Source: a virus | Length of the DNA: 63,929 nt | IMG/VR virus record: IMGVR_UViG_3300006923_003098 | Location: 1 to 63,929 of that record | Reading direction: 5' to 3' (one strand) | Shown here: one piece after another, positions 35,601 through 44,503 of the stretch | How the letters are laid out: each line of letters opens with the position of its first letter | Numbering within the stretch: the first letter of the stretch is position 1 | The notes under the pieces: generated by a model | Told to the model about the DNA's origin: nothing | The model's input: the letters and a program-made list of their open reading frames with translations, nothing else | The model's database searches: none | Program-made: the position numbers and the translations under genes

Positions 35601-38600
35601 TAGCCTATCTAATAGACGCGGCTCTGTTTATAACAAGCGCCAGATCGCTCGTTCGGGCCTCCTTTCGTCAGAGGGTTTAGATAATTTTGATATATCTACA
35701 AGATTATTCTCAAACCAAGGAGATCATTATATTGTTGAACTATCTCCAGAGGATCTTTTGGGCTCAGATTCAGAACGGTTTTTTGAATATTCAGAGTGGG
35801 TGGATAGGGTCGATAAGGTAAAGCGAGTAGCCTTTGGCGTTCCTGGATCCAAGAGGCTATATACATTTGGGGCAATATCAAGAGATTATATTTGGGGCTC
35901 TGAACAGAGGGCTAGGTGGAGTACTGCAAGGCCAAGGGAGACTAAGGATCCTAAGACTACAGTGTTTATAGAATCTAATACTGGGTTAGAAGATTCAATG
36001 GATGACCAAGAAGATGGTCGAGGCCTTGGGGCTCAGGGTAGGGCTAGTCTGGCCGTCCAGAATGATAACGAAGACTTCTTTATATTAGGTCGAGAAAATG
36101 AATACCTAAAAGATCAAGCGGCAGGGGTGCTGAGAATAACAACTCCCGTAGGAGAGGTATTGAAGTCTCTTCTGATTTCGTGCAGAGATTTTTTGAGGAT
36201 GGCAACAACCCTTGATATAGAGGGAAGACTGGTTGGTGAGCCGATTTTATTCAGAGAAAGATATGATGATGAAATTGAGGCTAATATTTATTTGATCATA
36301 AGGGCGCTAGTAAATACGGCTAAGGCGGTTGAGGATAAAGAGGATATAGTTGATGACGCATTTGCAATAGTCAGAGGCGGACTTCTGGAGGCTCTATATG
36401 ATGTTGATCATAGGTTTTTGGCATATCTGGGGCGGGCTTTTCATAAAGAGTTAATTGTTGAGATGTCAAAGGCCGTTCTTATTGCGGCAAGAAATAGGCA
36501 TGGAGCCGAAGCGGTTGAGAGATATAGGAGGACTTTGTTCAGCAGAGGTACAGGCGGGTCCTCTTTGGATGTTCAAAGTATTCGCGGGATAATGATGGAG
36601 GATGCTTCTGTTTCTGATGTTTTAACAAGAATAACAAATGCTTTGACTATTTCGTTAGGCGGGTCCGAATCTAAAAAAATTGTAGATCCAGGAGCAACGA
36701 CGGACAAGGTAGTTAAGATGCGTGGGCAAGAATATATGGGAAGAGTTATTCATGCTGCCAGTGCATTTTATTTGGCAGACGTGATTTCCAGAATATATAA
36801 CATGTATATGAAAGATCCCAGGGCCATGGCCTATGTCGGATACGATATAGGGGTCGACTTGTCAAGTCCGGATAAGATCATCGCGCTAAGCGACAGCGAT
36901 ATACAGGCCGTTGTTGTTGGCGTTTCTAGCGATATAGCTAAAAAAATAGATTCAGAAAGGCGTCAAAAGGAAAGGTATAAGATAAAGGATGAATCGCAGG
37001 AAGTTGATTTTGAATCAGCATGGTACCAGAGGCATTACGATAATATAAACAAATGTCTTATGGCACTGCGAGCCCAAGCTGCTCATGTTATGGCAGCATG
37101 CACGTCCAGGCCGTATCAGTTAAAAGCCGTCGATTATATTAGATCTTCTTTAACAGAAGTTGTTGATGCAGAAGAGGAGGCCGGAGAGGCAACTGAAAGT
37201 TCATCGAAAGCTCGCGCCATTATAGACAATGTTCTTACTAACATTCCGTTTACCTCAATTGGCATGAGTCATGATGGAAAATATGCAAGATTTCACCAGG
37301 GAGTGCGCCAGCGTACATCTGGCTCTAAAGGTCGAGGAGAGCGGGGCAAGAGGTTTAATTATCAGACATCCGATGAGGATGTATCTTTTGAGTTAATTCC
37401 GCCGTTTGCAGCAGTTATTGCCGATTTTAATGGGCCAGAAGATTATTTTCCAATTTATGTTTTAACTGAACGTGGAGCTATTTATCATCAATTTGATATT
37501 AATGTTCCAGAGCCTCCATCCAACAACTTCGTATATGTACTCTGTAAGTCAAATATTCCAGGCTCAATAGAGCTTGAAGACGTTGTATTGCCAGACTCTT
37601 ATTCTGAATCTGGATGGATGGTCCTAAGTGTAGACAGAAGAGATAAGAGGTTTATTTTTGAGGCGTCTTCCAGAAAGAGTGTAAAGTTGGTTAAAAATAA
37701 GGGAATAAAAGAAGGCATAAGCCTGATAAATCATCCGGCAACAAAATCTGTCGAATCAGATGGAGTAGTTATTGGATACGTGAATGAAGAGCTTGGGTTT
37801 GATACAACAAGAGGGTTTTATGTTGGCTCGATGTCTACAAGGAGCGGGGCCGACTTATCTTTTCCTCCAACGCAGATGGGGTTTGGCGTCAACTCGGTTG
37901 GGGTGCCAATTCCGTTAGATTATCGTGGCGAAGATGTAACTAAAAATGCTACTGATATACCTATTGCTTCGGCCAGAATCCCGGTTTCATTGCTGGGAAG
38001 CAGCCCCGGCCCAATGATTGATATAGAAATGTCAGACCTTTTGCAGCGCAGCCCGAAGGATGAGGCCTTTGAGATCCTAAGGGAGATTGAGCGAGTCTAT
38101 GTGGCTTATGAGGCTGAGTTGCGAGAGCAAAAGATTGTTAATATAGGCAGGCCGGATGTGGGAGATCCAGAGGTAAATCAACACGTTAAGCCTTGGGGCG
38201 GCGGCCTGATTGAATCTGAAAAAGAGAAGGTAAGATTAAGGTATAGAAAGATAATAAGAGCACTCTTCGATCAGTATAGGGGTATGCCATATAATGTAGT
38301 AAAGACCGGATGTGGAACAAAGACCTCTCATACTAATGCTGAGCGGAAAATTATGTTAGAAACAGGAGGGAAGGCCCCGTCAAGAGCGTCGAGATATTCC
38401 GTAAGAAATTCTTATTACATTCCCTTTGTTGACTTTGTACTTATGCATAGATTTTTAACAAGAGAGTGTTTTTCTCCAGAGTGGGGCGGCCATCAGCTAT
38501 GGTCCCCTGAGGAAAATCTTGAGCAAGTAAATGAAAAAAGAGATGCAATAGAACAGTTTGTCATTAATGCTCATGGGCTAAATACTCTGGCCGCACAGCT

Positions 38601-39315
38601 TATAAAGATTCTAGATGCGGCCGGTGACCAGCCCGGAATGAATATTAGAAATATTCATGTAACAGATATGCTAGACCCATACAATAGGCTTATTAGAACT
38701 GGGAAAGTTTCTGAGAAAGAAGCTCTTAAATATTTTGGATTAAAGCTAGAAAATATAGATGAGTTTGGATATGTAGTAGGCTTTAATAACAATGCTACAG
38801 TAAATATGATTAAACACTTTAGAGATTGGGCATATTCGCCTGGACAATTTTATTTTATAGGGCAAAAAGATGCTGCCGAGGAAGAGTCTGATTGTTATAT
38901 TAATGTTATGAATATAATCTTTCCGCGACCAAAGGATAAAGATAGGATTGCACTTGTTCAGGACCCCGCAGAAGATGGCGTGATGACGACGGATGATATG
39001 TATGATTACACAACCAAGATAATGCGAGGCTTTCCAAGTACATCACGATTTTATCCCGGGGGCGGAGTTAAGGCTAAAAAGACCGGCGGCGTAATCGGGG
39101 CATACTTATATGCTGGAGCTATAGGGGAATATCTTAGATCCAGAATGGAAGAGGATCTTGTCGATATTAAGGATAGATTCGGCGCGTATAAAAAGGGTGG
39201 CGTGCAGATGATCGGGCATATAAAATATTCTAAGAAATTAAAGACAGATTTGTATCGTGGGGGTATAATTATGGACGCAAAGCTTTATGCTCTGTGGAAC
39301 CTAATAACAAAATAG
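32698..39315 (+). CDS. Giant unknown protein (2205 aa) with zinc-ribbon-like Cys clusters
   Basis: The gene starts at ATG 32698 behind GAGGGAAG. The N-terminal 130 residues are acidic and flexible. Between about 530 and 960 there are several Cys pairs: CSVCGK, RCPYS, TCGLDI, NCPTR, VCGAH and VCRHGHKFS, which look like two to four zinc-binding knuckles. A long helical part (about 1180-1520) and a beta-rich C-terminal part follow. I found no polymerase, nuclease, peptidase or ATPase motif; in particular there is no DFDGD of RNA polymerases. It could be a large virion or injected protein, or a scaffold. Placement between a sigma factor and DNA polymerase gives no clear hint. Confidence 0.8.
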   Translation: MSVNVIRKVNDIKAALKTSHGIDGEANEQDFKIALEDYHGHLKSNVDILNSLLSHQEPDEEQEEGFVPEEAGVDRDLTYGGRSDTDYDPESGWFEDSRPDEIQGESFMPGEERVREEVDVTAALSKGLIDGGINGLEVSLGSMMNSAAGYNAYQAYDKNKNLMLAIEFFIKEYGLPAFLRDSWDIINDAWENIELEEELAPKDEVPDTGRLEWESLEPIREITRKQYMHLYDATPTKNIYLNVAIDTKFYRQEDSPETYEARLNGAIESAEENSVTALNFYDIFSELGDDAAGYMIEDVNGKPHAVMSIGKIQAIRQAILNRLAQIRERSQDAKKDLNSASLVFSEDGFTISAKRLVETAEIKRQIISDQLDDLVSAIKKRDEYISHELYEMGRSGEVNTGDLLRTQAFSVSKIIRDSRSEVFKLLLEVVNQIVFIDLEAQVYHLKGGDKNASKVKFRESWTTYEEPFEEKIQAEIKRKIRNFFTRQSRAAWVSKSFCRYMTSQISRDKIREGVVNVVSERVTTSWNYADCSVCGKSIYTRKSKESYGQSRKSGSISPEAYSEYKTQMYSLVRHADGQLITTDMLQQVDEDGNHIRFEPPPTLAQVGAGSKTWAEIGQMVSSGSRDVHAEGVRRQAWALKTMGAARIPGGEVQISDKRFRCPYSNASDRPPELRADKLSVKDQTCGLDIDLSPIFDSSAGVPSAWELQTAGGSAGDIEGHLDQAVEEGLITTEVAQDILSELEKRRAGGWKFSNKYFNCPTRILGEEGGTISDHEELLNQFSFIASPISGPISADKLALIEAGDKSIVIDHDSSQLHPPSDGLGGYSLPEEGTLSYLVCGAHVSLSSFDRSLFSELLKSIVSESMDNMKDFIEALISMGVEVSDIIPFLSNASSPEAAIDELESAGRLDKLSGLLSLAMASPVDLDKKVRHTGKSRMEILQDLVLVCRHGHKFSVKDSLYFGRTHTGISLSNRRGSVYNKRQIARSGLLSSEGLDNFDISTRLFSNQGDHYIVELSPEDLLGSDSERFFEYSEWVDRVDKVKRVAFGVPGSKRLYTFGAISRDYIWGSEQRARWSTARPRETKDPKTTVFIESNTGLEDSMDDQEDGRGLGAQGRASLAVQNDNEDFFILGRENEYLKDQAAGVLRITTPVGEVLKSLLISCRDFLRMATTLDIEGRLVGEPILFRERYDDEIEANIYLIIRALVNTAKAVEDKEDIVDDAFAIVRGGLLEALYDVDHRFLAYLGRAFHKELIVEMSKAVLIAARNRHGAEAVERYRRTLFSRGTGGSSLDVQSIRGIMMEDASVSDVLTRITNALTISLGGSESKKIVDPGATTDKVVKMRGQEYMGRVIHAASAFYLADVISRIYNMYMKDPRAMAYVGYDIGVDLSSPDKIIALSDSDIQAVVVGVSSDIAKKIDSERRQKERYKIKDESQEVDFESAWYQRHYDNINKCLMALRAQAAHVMAACTSRPYQLKAVDYIRSSLTEVVDAEEEAGEATESSSKARAIIDNVLTNIPFTSIGMSHDGKYARFHQGVRQRTSGSKGRGERGKRFNYQTSDEDVSFELIPPFAAVIADFNGPEDYFPIYVLTERGAIYHQFDINVPEPPSNNFVYVLCKSNIPGSIELEDVVLPDSYSESGWMVLSVDRRDKRFIFEASSRKSVKLVKNKGIKEGISLINHPATKSVESDGVVIGYVNEELGFDTTRGFYVGSMSTRSGADLSFPPTQMGFGVNSVGVPIPLDYRGEDVTKNATDIPIASARIPVSLLGSSPGPMIDIEMSDLLQRSPKDEAFEILREIERVYVAYEAELREQKIVNIGRPDVGDPEVNQHVKPWGGGLIESEKEKVRLRYRKIIRALFDQYRGMPYNVVKTGCGTKTSHTNAERKIMLETGGKAPSRASRYSVRNSYYIPFVDFVLMHRFLTRECFSPEWGGHQLWSPEENLEQVNEKRDAIEQFVINAHGLNTLAAQLIKILDAAGDQPGMNIRNIHVTDMLDPYNRLIRTGKVSEKEALKYFGLKLENIDEFGYVVGFNNNATVNMIKHFRDWAYSPGQFYFIGQKDAAEEESDCYINVMNIIFPRPKDKDRIALVQDPAEDGVMTTDDMYDYTTKIMRGFPSTSRFYPGGGVKAKKTGGVIGAYLYAGAIGEYLRSRMEEDLVDIKDRFGAYKKGGVQMIGHIKYSKKLKTDLYRGGIIMDAKLYALWNLITK

Positions 39316-39329
39316 AAGAAGGAGTCGAT

Positions 39330-39614
39330 ATGTCTGGAGTAGTAAGAATTTTTAATGAAGCCGAGGGAAGTGATGACCAAAACACTACATGGTCTATGGA
39401 TGATGTAAAAGAGTATGTCAAGCAATATCTGGTATATGAGTTGCAGATAAAAGATCTGCAAGCCTCTAGGCGGGAGTGGTCTGCCGATTTTCTTGACCAA
39501 AAAAGTCTTCCTAAAAAAGAGTTAGCTCAAGCTTTGGGCGCAGCAAAAAAGGAATTAGATATGGATATTGTAAACGAGATATATGAGAATATATCCCCGA
39601 TGATATCTGAATAA
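39330..39614 (+). CDS. Small unknown helical protein
   Basis: The 94-aa protein starts at ATG 39330 behind AAGGAG; the upstream in-frame ATG at 39294 lies inside the giant gene. It has an acidic N-terminus and two or three helices rich in Leu, Lys and Asp. No family is recognised. A terminator follows, so this is the last gene of the sigma/giant-protein unit. Confidence 0.65.
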   Translation: MSGVVRIFNEAEGSDDQNTTWSMDDVKEYVKQYLVYELQIKDLQASRREWSADFLDQKSLPKKELAQALGAAKKELDMDIVNEIYENISPMISE

Positions 39615-39660
39615 AAACTATTGTTGCTGATAGTAACTTTGTGATTAAATTATTCTTGAG

Positions 39661-39679
39661 GGGGCCTCGGGCCCCTTTT
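39661..39679 (+). terminator. Rho-independent terminator
   Basis: GGGGCC (39661-39666) and GGCCCC (39670-39675) form a GC-only 6-bp stem around TCG, followed by TTTT. It stands out in AT-rich DNA and separates the unit ending at 39614 from the polymerase gene. Confidence 0.85.
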
Positions 39680-39698
39680 GAAACATACTGAGGTACAC

Positions 39699-42600
39699 AT
39701 GTCGTCTGGACCATTTATATCATTGCATAATCATACCGAATTAGGAAGCCCTTTGGACGGCATGAATGACACCCTTGATTTATTTAAACGAGCTAAAGAG
39801 ATTGATCACCCGGCAGTGGCGGTTACTGATCATGGAACACTGACGGCTCTATATGATGCGTATCAAGCCAGTCAGGAGACTGGGGTAAAATTAATCCCAG
39901 GAATAGAGGCTTATTTCGCTGATGATTTAGAGGTTAGAAAGAATTATCACCTAGTTTTATTGGCTCAAAATGAAGTTGGATATAAGAATATATTAAGGTT
40001 AAATTATTTAGCCTATCAAAACCAGGTGTCTGGGTATATGGGAAAAATGACTCCAAGAATTTCTTGGAATCATCTTGAAAATTACAACGAGGGAGTAATC
40101 GCCCTTACGGCCTGTTGCAATGGGCTCGTTGCAAAGACCCTGGTGACAGAGCAGGATGAAGAGCTTGCTGTTTGCTATATCAAAAGATTTTCATCTATAT
40201 TTAAAGATAGATTCTTTTTAGAGTTGCAACCGCACGCATTACTTGCGGTGGGAAAGAATGGCAAAGAAGTAAATCAAGAAAAACTTAATTCAAGCCTTCT
40301 GAGGCTGTCTAAGGAGATGGATATTCCTTATGTAATAACTTGCGATGCCCATTATAGGGATAAGGAGCATGCGAAATATCATGACTTTATGTTGGCAATA
40401 AAGGATAAAAAAGCCGTTGATGATCCAGACAGATTTCGTTATGGAGTTCAGGATATGTACCTAAAGACTCATGAAGAAATCCTGGATTTCTTTGGGGATA
40501 AGGTTGCAACCATTGGGATGAAAAATTCAATTGATATAATGAACGCATGTGAAGAGCCTCACTATATTAGGCCAACCGGCGCTAAGCTTCCTTCGTTTTC
40601 TGTAAAAGAAGAGCCTGATTATAAAGTCTTTTTAGAATGGAAGGAAAAGGCGGAGACAAGAGTGCCGGATGATAAGGCCTATCTCAGATACAAGTGCATA
40701 GAGGGCTTTAAGAATAAGCTTTCTCACTTAGATAGAGAAGATAGGGATGAATATTGGGAGAGGGTAAAGACTGAGCTATCTGTTCTTGAGGACAAAAACT
40801 TTTCTTCGTATATGCTTATTGTTGCAGATTATGTTAATTGGGCAAAAGAAAGGATGCCAGTCGGCCCCGCACGAGGCTCGGCGGCTGGATCGCTTGTTGC
40901 GTATTTGACAGGCATAACAAATGTCGATCCAATTGAATACGACCTTATCTTTGAGAGGTTCCATAATAATCAAAAGAAATCTTTCCCAGATATTGATTCT
41001 GATTTTTCAAATCCAGGGTTAGTTAAAGAATATATCAAAGATAAATATGGCAGAGATCGTGTGGCGTCAATATCCAATTGGAGCACTTTATCTCCGCGTG
41101 TAGTCATAAAAGATGTAGCAAGAAGCCTTCGCCTTGGCGGCGATAAGTCTTCTGCGTTTAAAATTGCCAATAATATTACGGCAATTATGCCTGACGCGAG
41201 TACTCTTGACGAAGCAATGCGGGAGAGTGCGCAACTATCTGCTTATATGAATGAATATCCAGACCTGCATGAGTACGCGTCTAAGTTACAAAATCTTACA
41301 CGAAATTGGTCTATGCATGCTGCCGGTATAGTTATTGGTGAAAATTCATTATATGAGACTATTCCTTTGAGAATTGATAAAGAAGGAATCATTATAACTC
41401 AGTGGGAAAAGACTAGGTGCGAAGAGAATGGGCTTATAAAAATGGATCTTCTGGGGCTTAAGACCCTTACGGTTATAGATAATGCGTTTAAATTAATTGA
41501 AGAAACTACGGGCAAAACGCTTACTGTAGAAGATATAGACATGAAAGATGAAAACACCTATACCATGATAGGGAAGGGTAAGACCATTGGATTATTTCAG
41601 CTAGAGTCCTCTTTGACACCATTTTGTATAAGGCTTAAGCCGAAAAGCATAGAGGATATATCCGCTATTAACGCGATAGGAAGGCCCTCATGTAAGCCTG
41701 CCGAAAGAAAAAGATATGCGAAAAGAAGGCTTGGGTTTGAAGGCACCACATATGAGCACCCCAACCTAAAGAGGGCTTTGGAGAAGACATATGGTGTATT
41801 AGTCTATGAGGAGCAGGCTATGATTATTGCGCAGGATTGTGCAGGGTGGAACTTAAATCAAGCAGACGCCTTAAGAAAGATAAGCAAGCTAAAAGGCAAG
41901 GACCCAAGGCTTGTCCTGAGAACTGAAACTAATTTTGTTAAAGATTGCATGTCACATAGCGCTATGACATATGAGGTTGCATGTAAAATTTGGAAGACTT
42001 ATATTGAGCCTCTAGGCGGCTATGCGTTTAACAAGTCCCATTCTATATCTTATTCGATAATATCTTTTTATACAGCATGGTTAAAGTGTCATTATCCCTC
42101 TGAATTTATGTGCGCATTAATAAACTCAGAAGACCCCAATAGTGATAAGGTTCAAGAATATCTTGATGAATGCAAAAAGATGCTTATAGATATAGAGAAC
42201 CCAAATGTCAACAATAGTGTTGGGGAGTATCGGGTCTTGGACGACGGGTCTGTTGCAACCGGCTTGTCTGCCATCAAGGGTGTTGGAGAAAAGGCGGTAG
42301 AGAGTATAATAAGAAATCAGCCATACAACGGGTTCCCAGACTTCTTGTCAAGGAATGACAGTAGAACTGTTGGCAAAACAGCTATTCAGTCTTTATCTAA
42401 AGCGGGGGCCTTAGATTGTCTGGGCAGAACTAGAATGGATATGCATGATAACTATCAGAAGTATAGATCTAAAGCTAAAAATGCTGTTAAAAAGGAGGTT
42501 GAATCTGATATCCTGGCGGCAAATACTGGTTGGAAAAAGATTCCAAAAGAAGAAAGGACAGCATTGTTGTTGCAATATTCTATTGCCCAAGGTTCGGTTC

Positions 42601-43070
42601 GGTTTAAAGATATTGTTTCCGAAATAGACTTCTCTAATTCCGAAGAAGAGTGGGATCGAAAAGAAATTTTGCTTTACGAAAGAGAGGTTATGGGCAGGTC
42701 ATTAAGCGGCAGTTTGCATGAAATATTTAGAAGTTTTTTTAGTGGCGGCCCATTAATAACCCCTCTTTCTAACGTTCAGGCTCAAAATGATGGTGCCAGA
42801 GTCAAGGTTGAGGCTATAATAAAAACGAAAATTAAAGAGTTTAAAATCAAAAATGGCAAAAATGTAGGGAAGAAATTTGCGAAATATTTGATAGAAGATA
42901 TAAACGGAGATACATGCGGCCTCACTTTGTGGGCAGATGATTACGAAAGGTACAGGGCCATCCTAAAGGATGGATTGCCAATTAAGGCTATTTGCAGAGT
43001 AAATAATTATCTTGATCAAAAAGATTTAGCATTATCTAATCTAGAGAGAGTTTATGGGAGAGAAGTATGA
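39699..43070 (+). CDS. dnaE: DNA polymerase III alpha subunit (DnaE, C-family)
   Basis: The 1123-aa protein starts at ATG 39699 behind GAGG. The N-terminal PHP domain keeps its metal ligands (HNHTELGS, TDHGTL, GIEAYF, CDAHYRDKEH), so it may have proofreading or phosphatase activity. The polymerase core has GPARGSAAGSLVAY, the catalytic pair in PDIDSDF (Asp431, Asp433), MDLLGLKTLTVID, and YGVLVYEEQAM. A helix-hairpin-helix region and an OB fold (about 1030-1110) close the protein. It is nearly as long as bacterial DnaE (about 1160 aa). Most phages use A- or B-family polymerases, so a full DnaE is noteworthy. No clamp or clamp loader is in the window; host factors may serve. Confidence 0.97.
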   Translation: MSSGPFISLHNHTELGSPLDGMNDTLDLFKRAKEIDHPAVAVTDHGTLTALYDAYQASQETGVKLIPGIEAYFADDLEVRKNYHLVLLAQNEVGYKNILRLNYLAYQNQVSGYMGKMTPRISWNHLENYNEGVIALTACCNGLVAKTLVTEQDEELAVCYIKRFSSIFKDRFFLELQPHALLAVGKNGKEVNQEKLNSSLLRLSKEMDIPYVITCDAHYRDKEHAKYHDFMLAIKDKKAVDDPDRFRYGVQDMYLKTHEEILDFFGDKVATIGMKNSIDIMNACEEPHYIRPTGAKLPSFSVKEEPDYKVFLEWKEKAETRVPDDKAYLRYKCIEGFKNKLSHLDREDRDEYWERVKTELSVLEDKNFSSYMLIVADYVNWAKERMPVGPARGSAAGSLVAYLTGITNVDPIEYDLIFERFHNNQKKSFPDIDSDFSNPGLVKEYIKDKYGRDRVASISNWSTLSPRVVIKDVARSLRLGGDKSSAFKIANNITAIMPDASTLDEAMRESAQLSAYMNEYPDLHEYASKLQNLTRNWSMHAAGIVIGENSLYETIPLRIDKEGIIITQWEKTRCEENGLIKMDLLGLKTLTVIDNAFKLIEETTGKTLTVEDIDMKDENTYTMIGKGKTIGLFQLESSLTPFCIRLKPKSIEDISAINAIGRPSCKPAERKRYAKRRLGFEGTTYEHPNLKRALEKTYGVLVYEEQAMIIAQDCAGWNLNQADALRKISKLKGKDPRLVLRTETNFVKDCMSHSAMTYEVACKIWKTYIEPLGGYAFNKSHSISYSIISFYTAWLKCHYPSEFMCALINSEDPNSDKVQEYLDECKKMLIDIENPNVNNSVGEYRVLDDGSVATGLSAIKGVGEKAVESIIRNQPYNGFPDFLSRNDSRTVGKTAIQSLSKAGALDCLGRTRMDMHDNYQKYRSKAKNAVKKEVESDILAANTGWKKIPKEERTALLLQYSIAQGSVRFKDIVSEIDFSNSEEEWDRKEILLYEREVMGRSLSGSLHEIFRSFFSGGPLITPLSNVQAQNDGARVKVEAIIKTKIKEFKIKNGKNVGKKFAKYLIEDINGDTCGLTLWADDYERYRAILKDGLPIKAICRVNNYLDQKDLALSNLERVYGREV

Positions 43071-43528
43071 TTAATTGTAGAAAGTGTTCATTTGTTGTTG
43101 ATGCAGGTATGAGGCATTCCTTAGTAAAGAATTGCTGCCCATCATGTGGCTCGGCTTTATTGGGAGATGTTTACGCCAGAAGGCTTGACCTATTTAAACA
43201 GAGGGTTTTAGAGCAAGAATTTTCTCATGGATTAGATGATGATAAAATTTTTGATGTAGCATTATTTATGCTAACAGAATTTTTCCCCGTGTCTAATGAT
43301 GAGGAGAAAGAGGGTGACCCGGCCGACCCGGCGGAGAATGGTGAGGATTTCAAAGAGGTTTCTTATGAAGATATTAGGAGCGAAGTTAGGTCGGAGGCGC
43401 TATCCGACTTGGACGACGATCCCGAGGCGCTTGATTTAGATCTAAAAGTTGCTAGACTTAAGCGTCTTGCCAAAGAAAAGTCGGTAAAAAATACTGGACC
43501 TGCAGTGAGGAGGCTTTCTCGTGATTAG
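43067..43528 (+). CDS. Unknown protein with N-terminal zinc ribbon
   Basis: The 153-aa protein starts at ATG 43067, overlapping dnaE by 4 bp. Residues 4-27 hold CRKC and CPSCG, a small zinc ribbon. The rest is acidic and helical with a basic C-terminal end. Tight coupling to the polymerase suggests a replication accessory role, but no family is recognised. Confidence 0.7.
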   Translation: MINCRKCSFVVDAGMRHSLVKNCCPSCGSALLGDVYARRLDLFKQRVLEQEFSHGLDDDKIFDVALFMLTEFFPVSNDEEKEGDPADPAENGEDFKEVSYEDIRSEVRSEALSDLDDDPEALDLDLKVARLKRLAKEKSVKNTGPAVRRLSRD

Positions 43529-43877
43529 GGCCGTTGCAAATAAACGATTAGACTTAAGTGATAGCGAGTATTCTTACTACTGCTCTTTGAGAGACAAGTT
43601 TGGTGAGTCTGGATTTATAGGCCTTTTCTCTACGGATAAAAATGGAATAATAAAGTCTGTTACTCCGCCCCTTGATAATACGGTTAATGTTGGAGTTGTA
43701 TATTTTATATTAAATATAATGATGAATCAGAGGGTTCGTCTTTTGGACGAAAAAATAAATAAAGTAATGAAATTTGAAGAAAAAGTTGTCGCAGAATATT
43801 CTGTGGATAATATACTTGAGCGACTCGCCCTCCTTGAGCAGAGGGTCTTGGGGGAATCTGATGTCGAAATTACATGA
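43521..43877 (+). CDS. Unknown protein
   Basis: The 118-aa protein starts at GTG 43521 behind GAGGAGG, overlapping the zinc-ribbon gene by 8 bp. It is helical in its second half with coiled-coil potential. No domain is recognised. It overlaps the next gene by 17 bp. Confidence 0.7.
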   Translation: MIRAVANKRLDLSDSEYSYYCSLRDKFGESGFIGLFSTDKNGIIKSVTPPLDNTVNVGVVYFILNIMMNQRVRLLDEKINKVMKFEEKVVAEYSVDNILERLALLEQRVLGESDVEIT

Positions 43878-44421
43878 AAAGATTTGTATAGATAATTTTT
43901 CGATGGAAAGCATTGATATTTCTTCTATAGAAAATATAGTAAACCTTCTGCCATCTAGCGGAATTGTTGATTCAAATATAGCCGAAAAAGGTCTTCTGTT
44001 CACTCTTGAGGGGCAAAACTTATGTCAAGAAAAGATAGTTCAGATAGACAGATGGATTGGCTACTTAGAGTCGGAGAAGAACAAGGCATGGTCGCAAGCC
44101 GCTCTCTTTAAAGCTAAGGAGGCAGGCTTTAAGACCGTAAAGGATAAGGAGTGGCATGCCCAAGCTGATCCGGACTATATAAATGCGTGTAATAATCTTG
44201 TGCTGGCAAAAGCTTGCAAGAAGTGGCTTGAAAATAAAACTTCTTATTTTTCAGGCTGGCATTATGCGTTAAAAACATTTTTAAATAGAGATTATAGCAT
44301 TGAAAGTGCTAGTTCAGTTGGGTATAATACAAGGATTGAATCAACCCCATTTCCCACGGGAGTTGAGCAAGAAGCCGAGAGTGATCTCGGCGGAAATATT
44401 GATGATATTGAGTGGGGATAA
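43861..44421 (+). CDS. Unknown protein, possibly a UvsY-like recombination mediator
   Basis: The 186-aa protein starts best at ATG 43861 behind GGGGG; an upstream TTG frame has no binding site. The central part is a long helix (YLESEKNKAWSQAALFKAKEAG) followed by KACKKWLENKTSYF and HYALKTFLNRDYS. The position directly before an ssDNA-binding protein and near RecA, together with the helical layout, recalls T4 UvsY, which loads recombinase onto ssDNA. The sequence match is not strong enough to claim it. The end is acidic. Confidence 0.65.
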   Translation: MSKLHEKICIDNFSMESIDISSIENIVNLLPSSGIVDSNIAEKGLLFTLEGQNLCQEKIVQIDRWIGYLESEKNKAWSQAALFKAKEAGFKTVKDKEWHAQADPDYINACNNLVLAKACKKWLENKTSYFSGWHYALKTFLNRDYSIESASSVGYNTRIESTPFPTGVEQEAESDLGGNIDDIEWG

Positions 44422-44442
44422 ATTCTAAATAATGGCAATAAT

Positions 44443-44484
44443 CCGCAATTCTGCGGTATAGCCCAAAACAAGTGACTATGTCAC
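44443..44484 (+). promoter_or_regulatory. Two small hairpins in the leader of the ssDNA-binding protein gene
   Basis: CCGCA/TGCGG (44443-44456, 4-nt loop) and GTGAC/GTCAC (44472-44484, 3-nt loop) lie before the AGGAG of the ssDNA-binding protein gene. In T4 a leader RNA structure lets gp32 repress its own translation; a similar role here is possible but untested. Confidence 0.3.
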
Positions 44485-44503
44485 ACAAAATAGGAGTAAT
44501 AAC

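Noticed and set aside
32698-39315. Giant protein as virion RNA polymerase
   Set aside because: No DFDGD or other polymerase catalytic motif was found.
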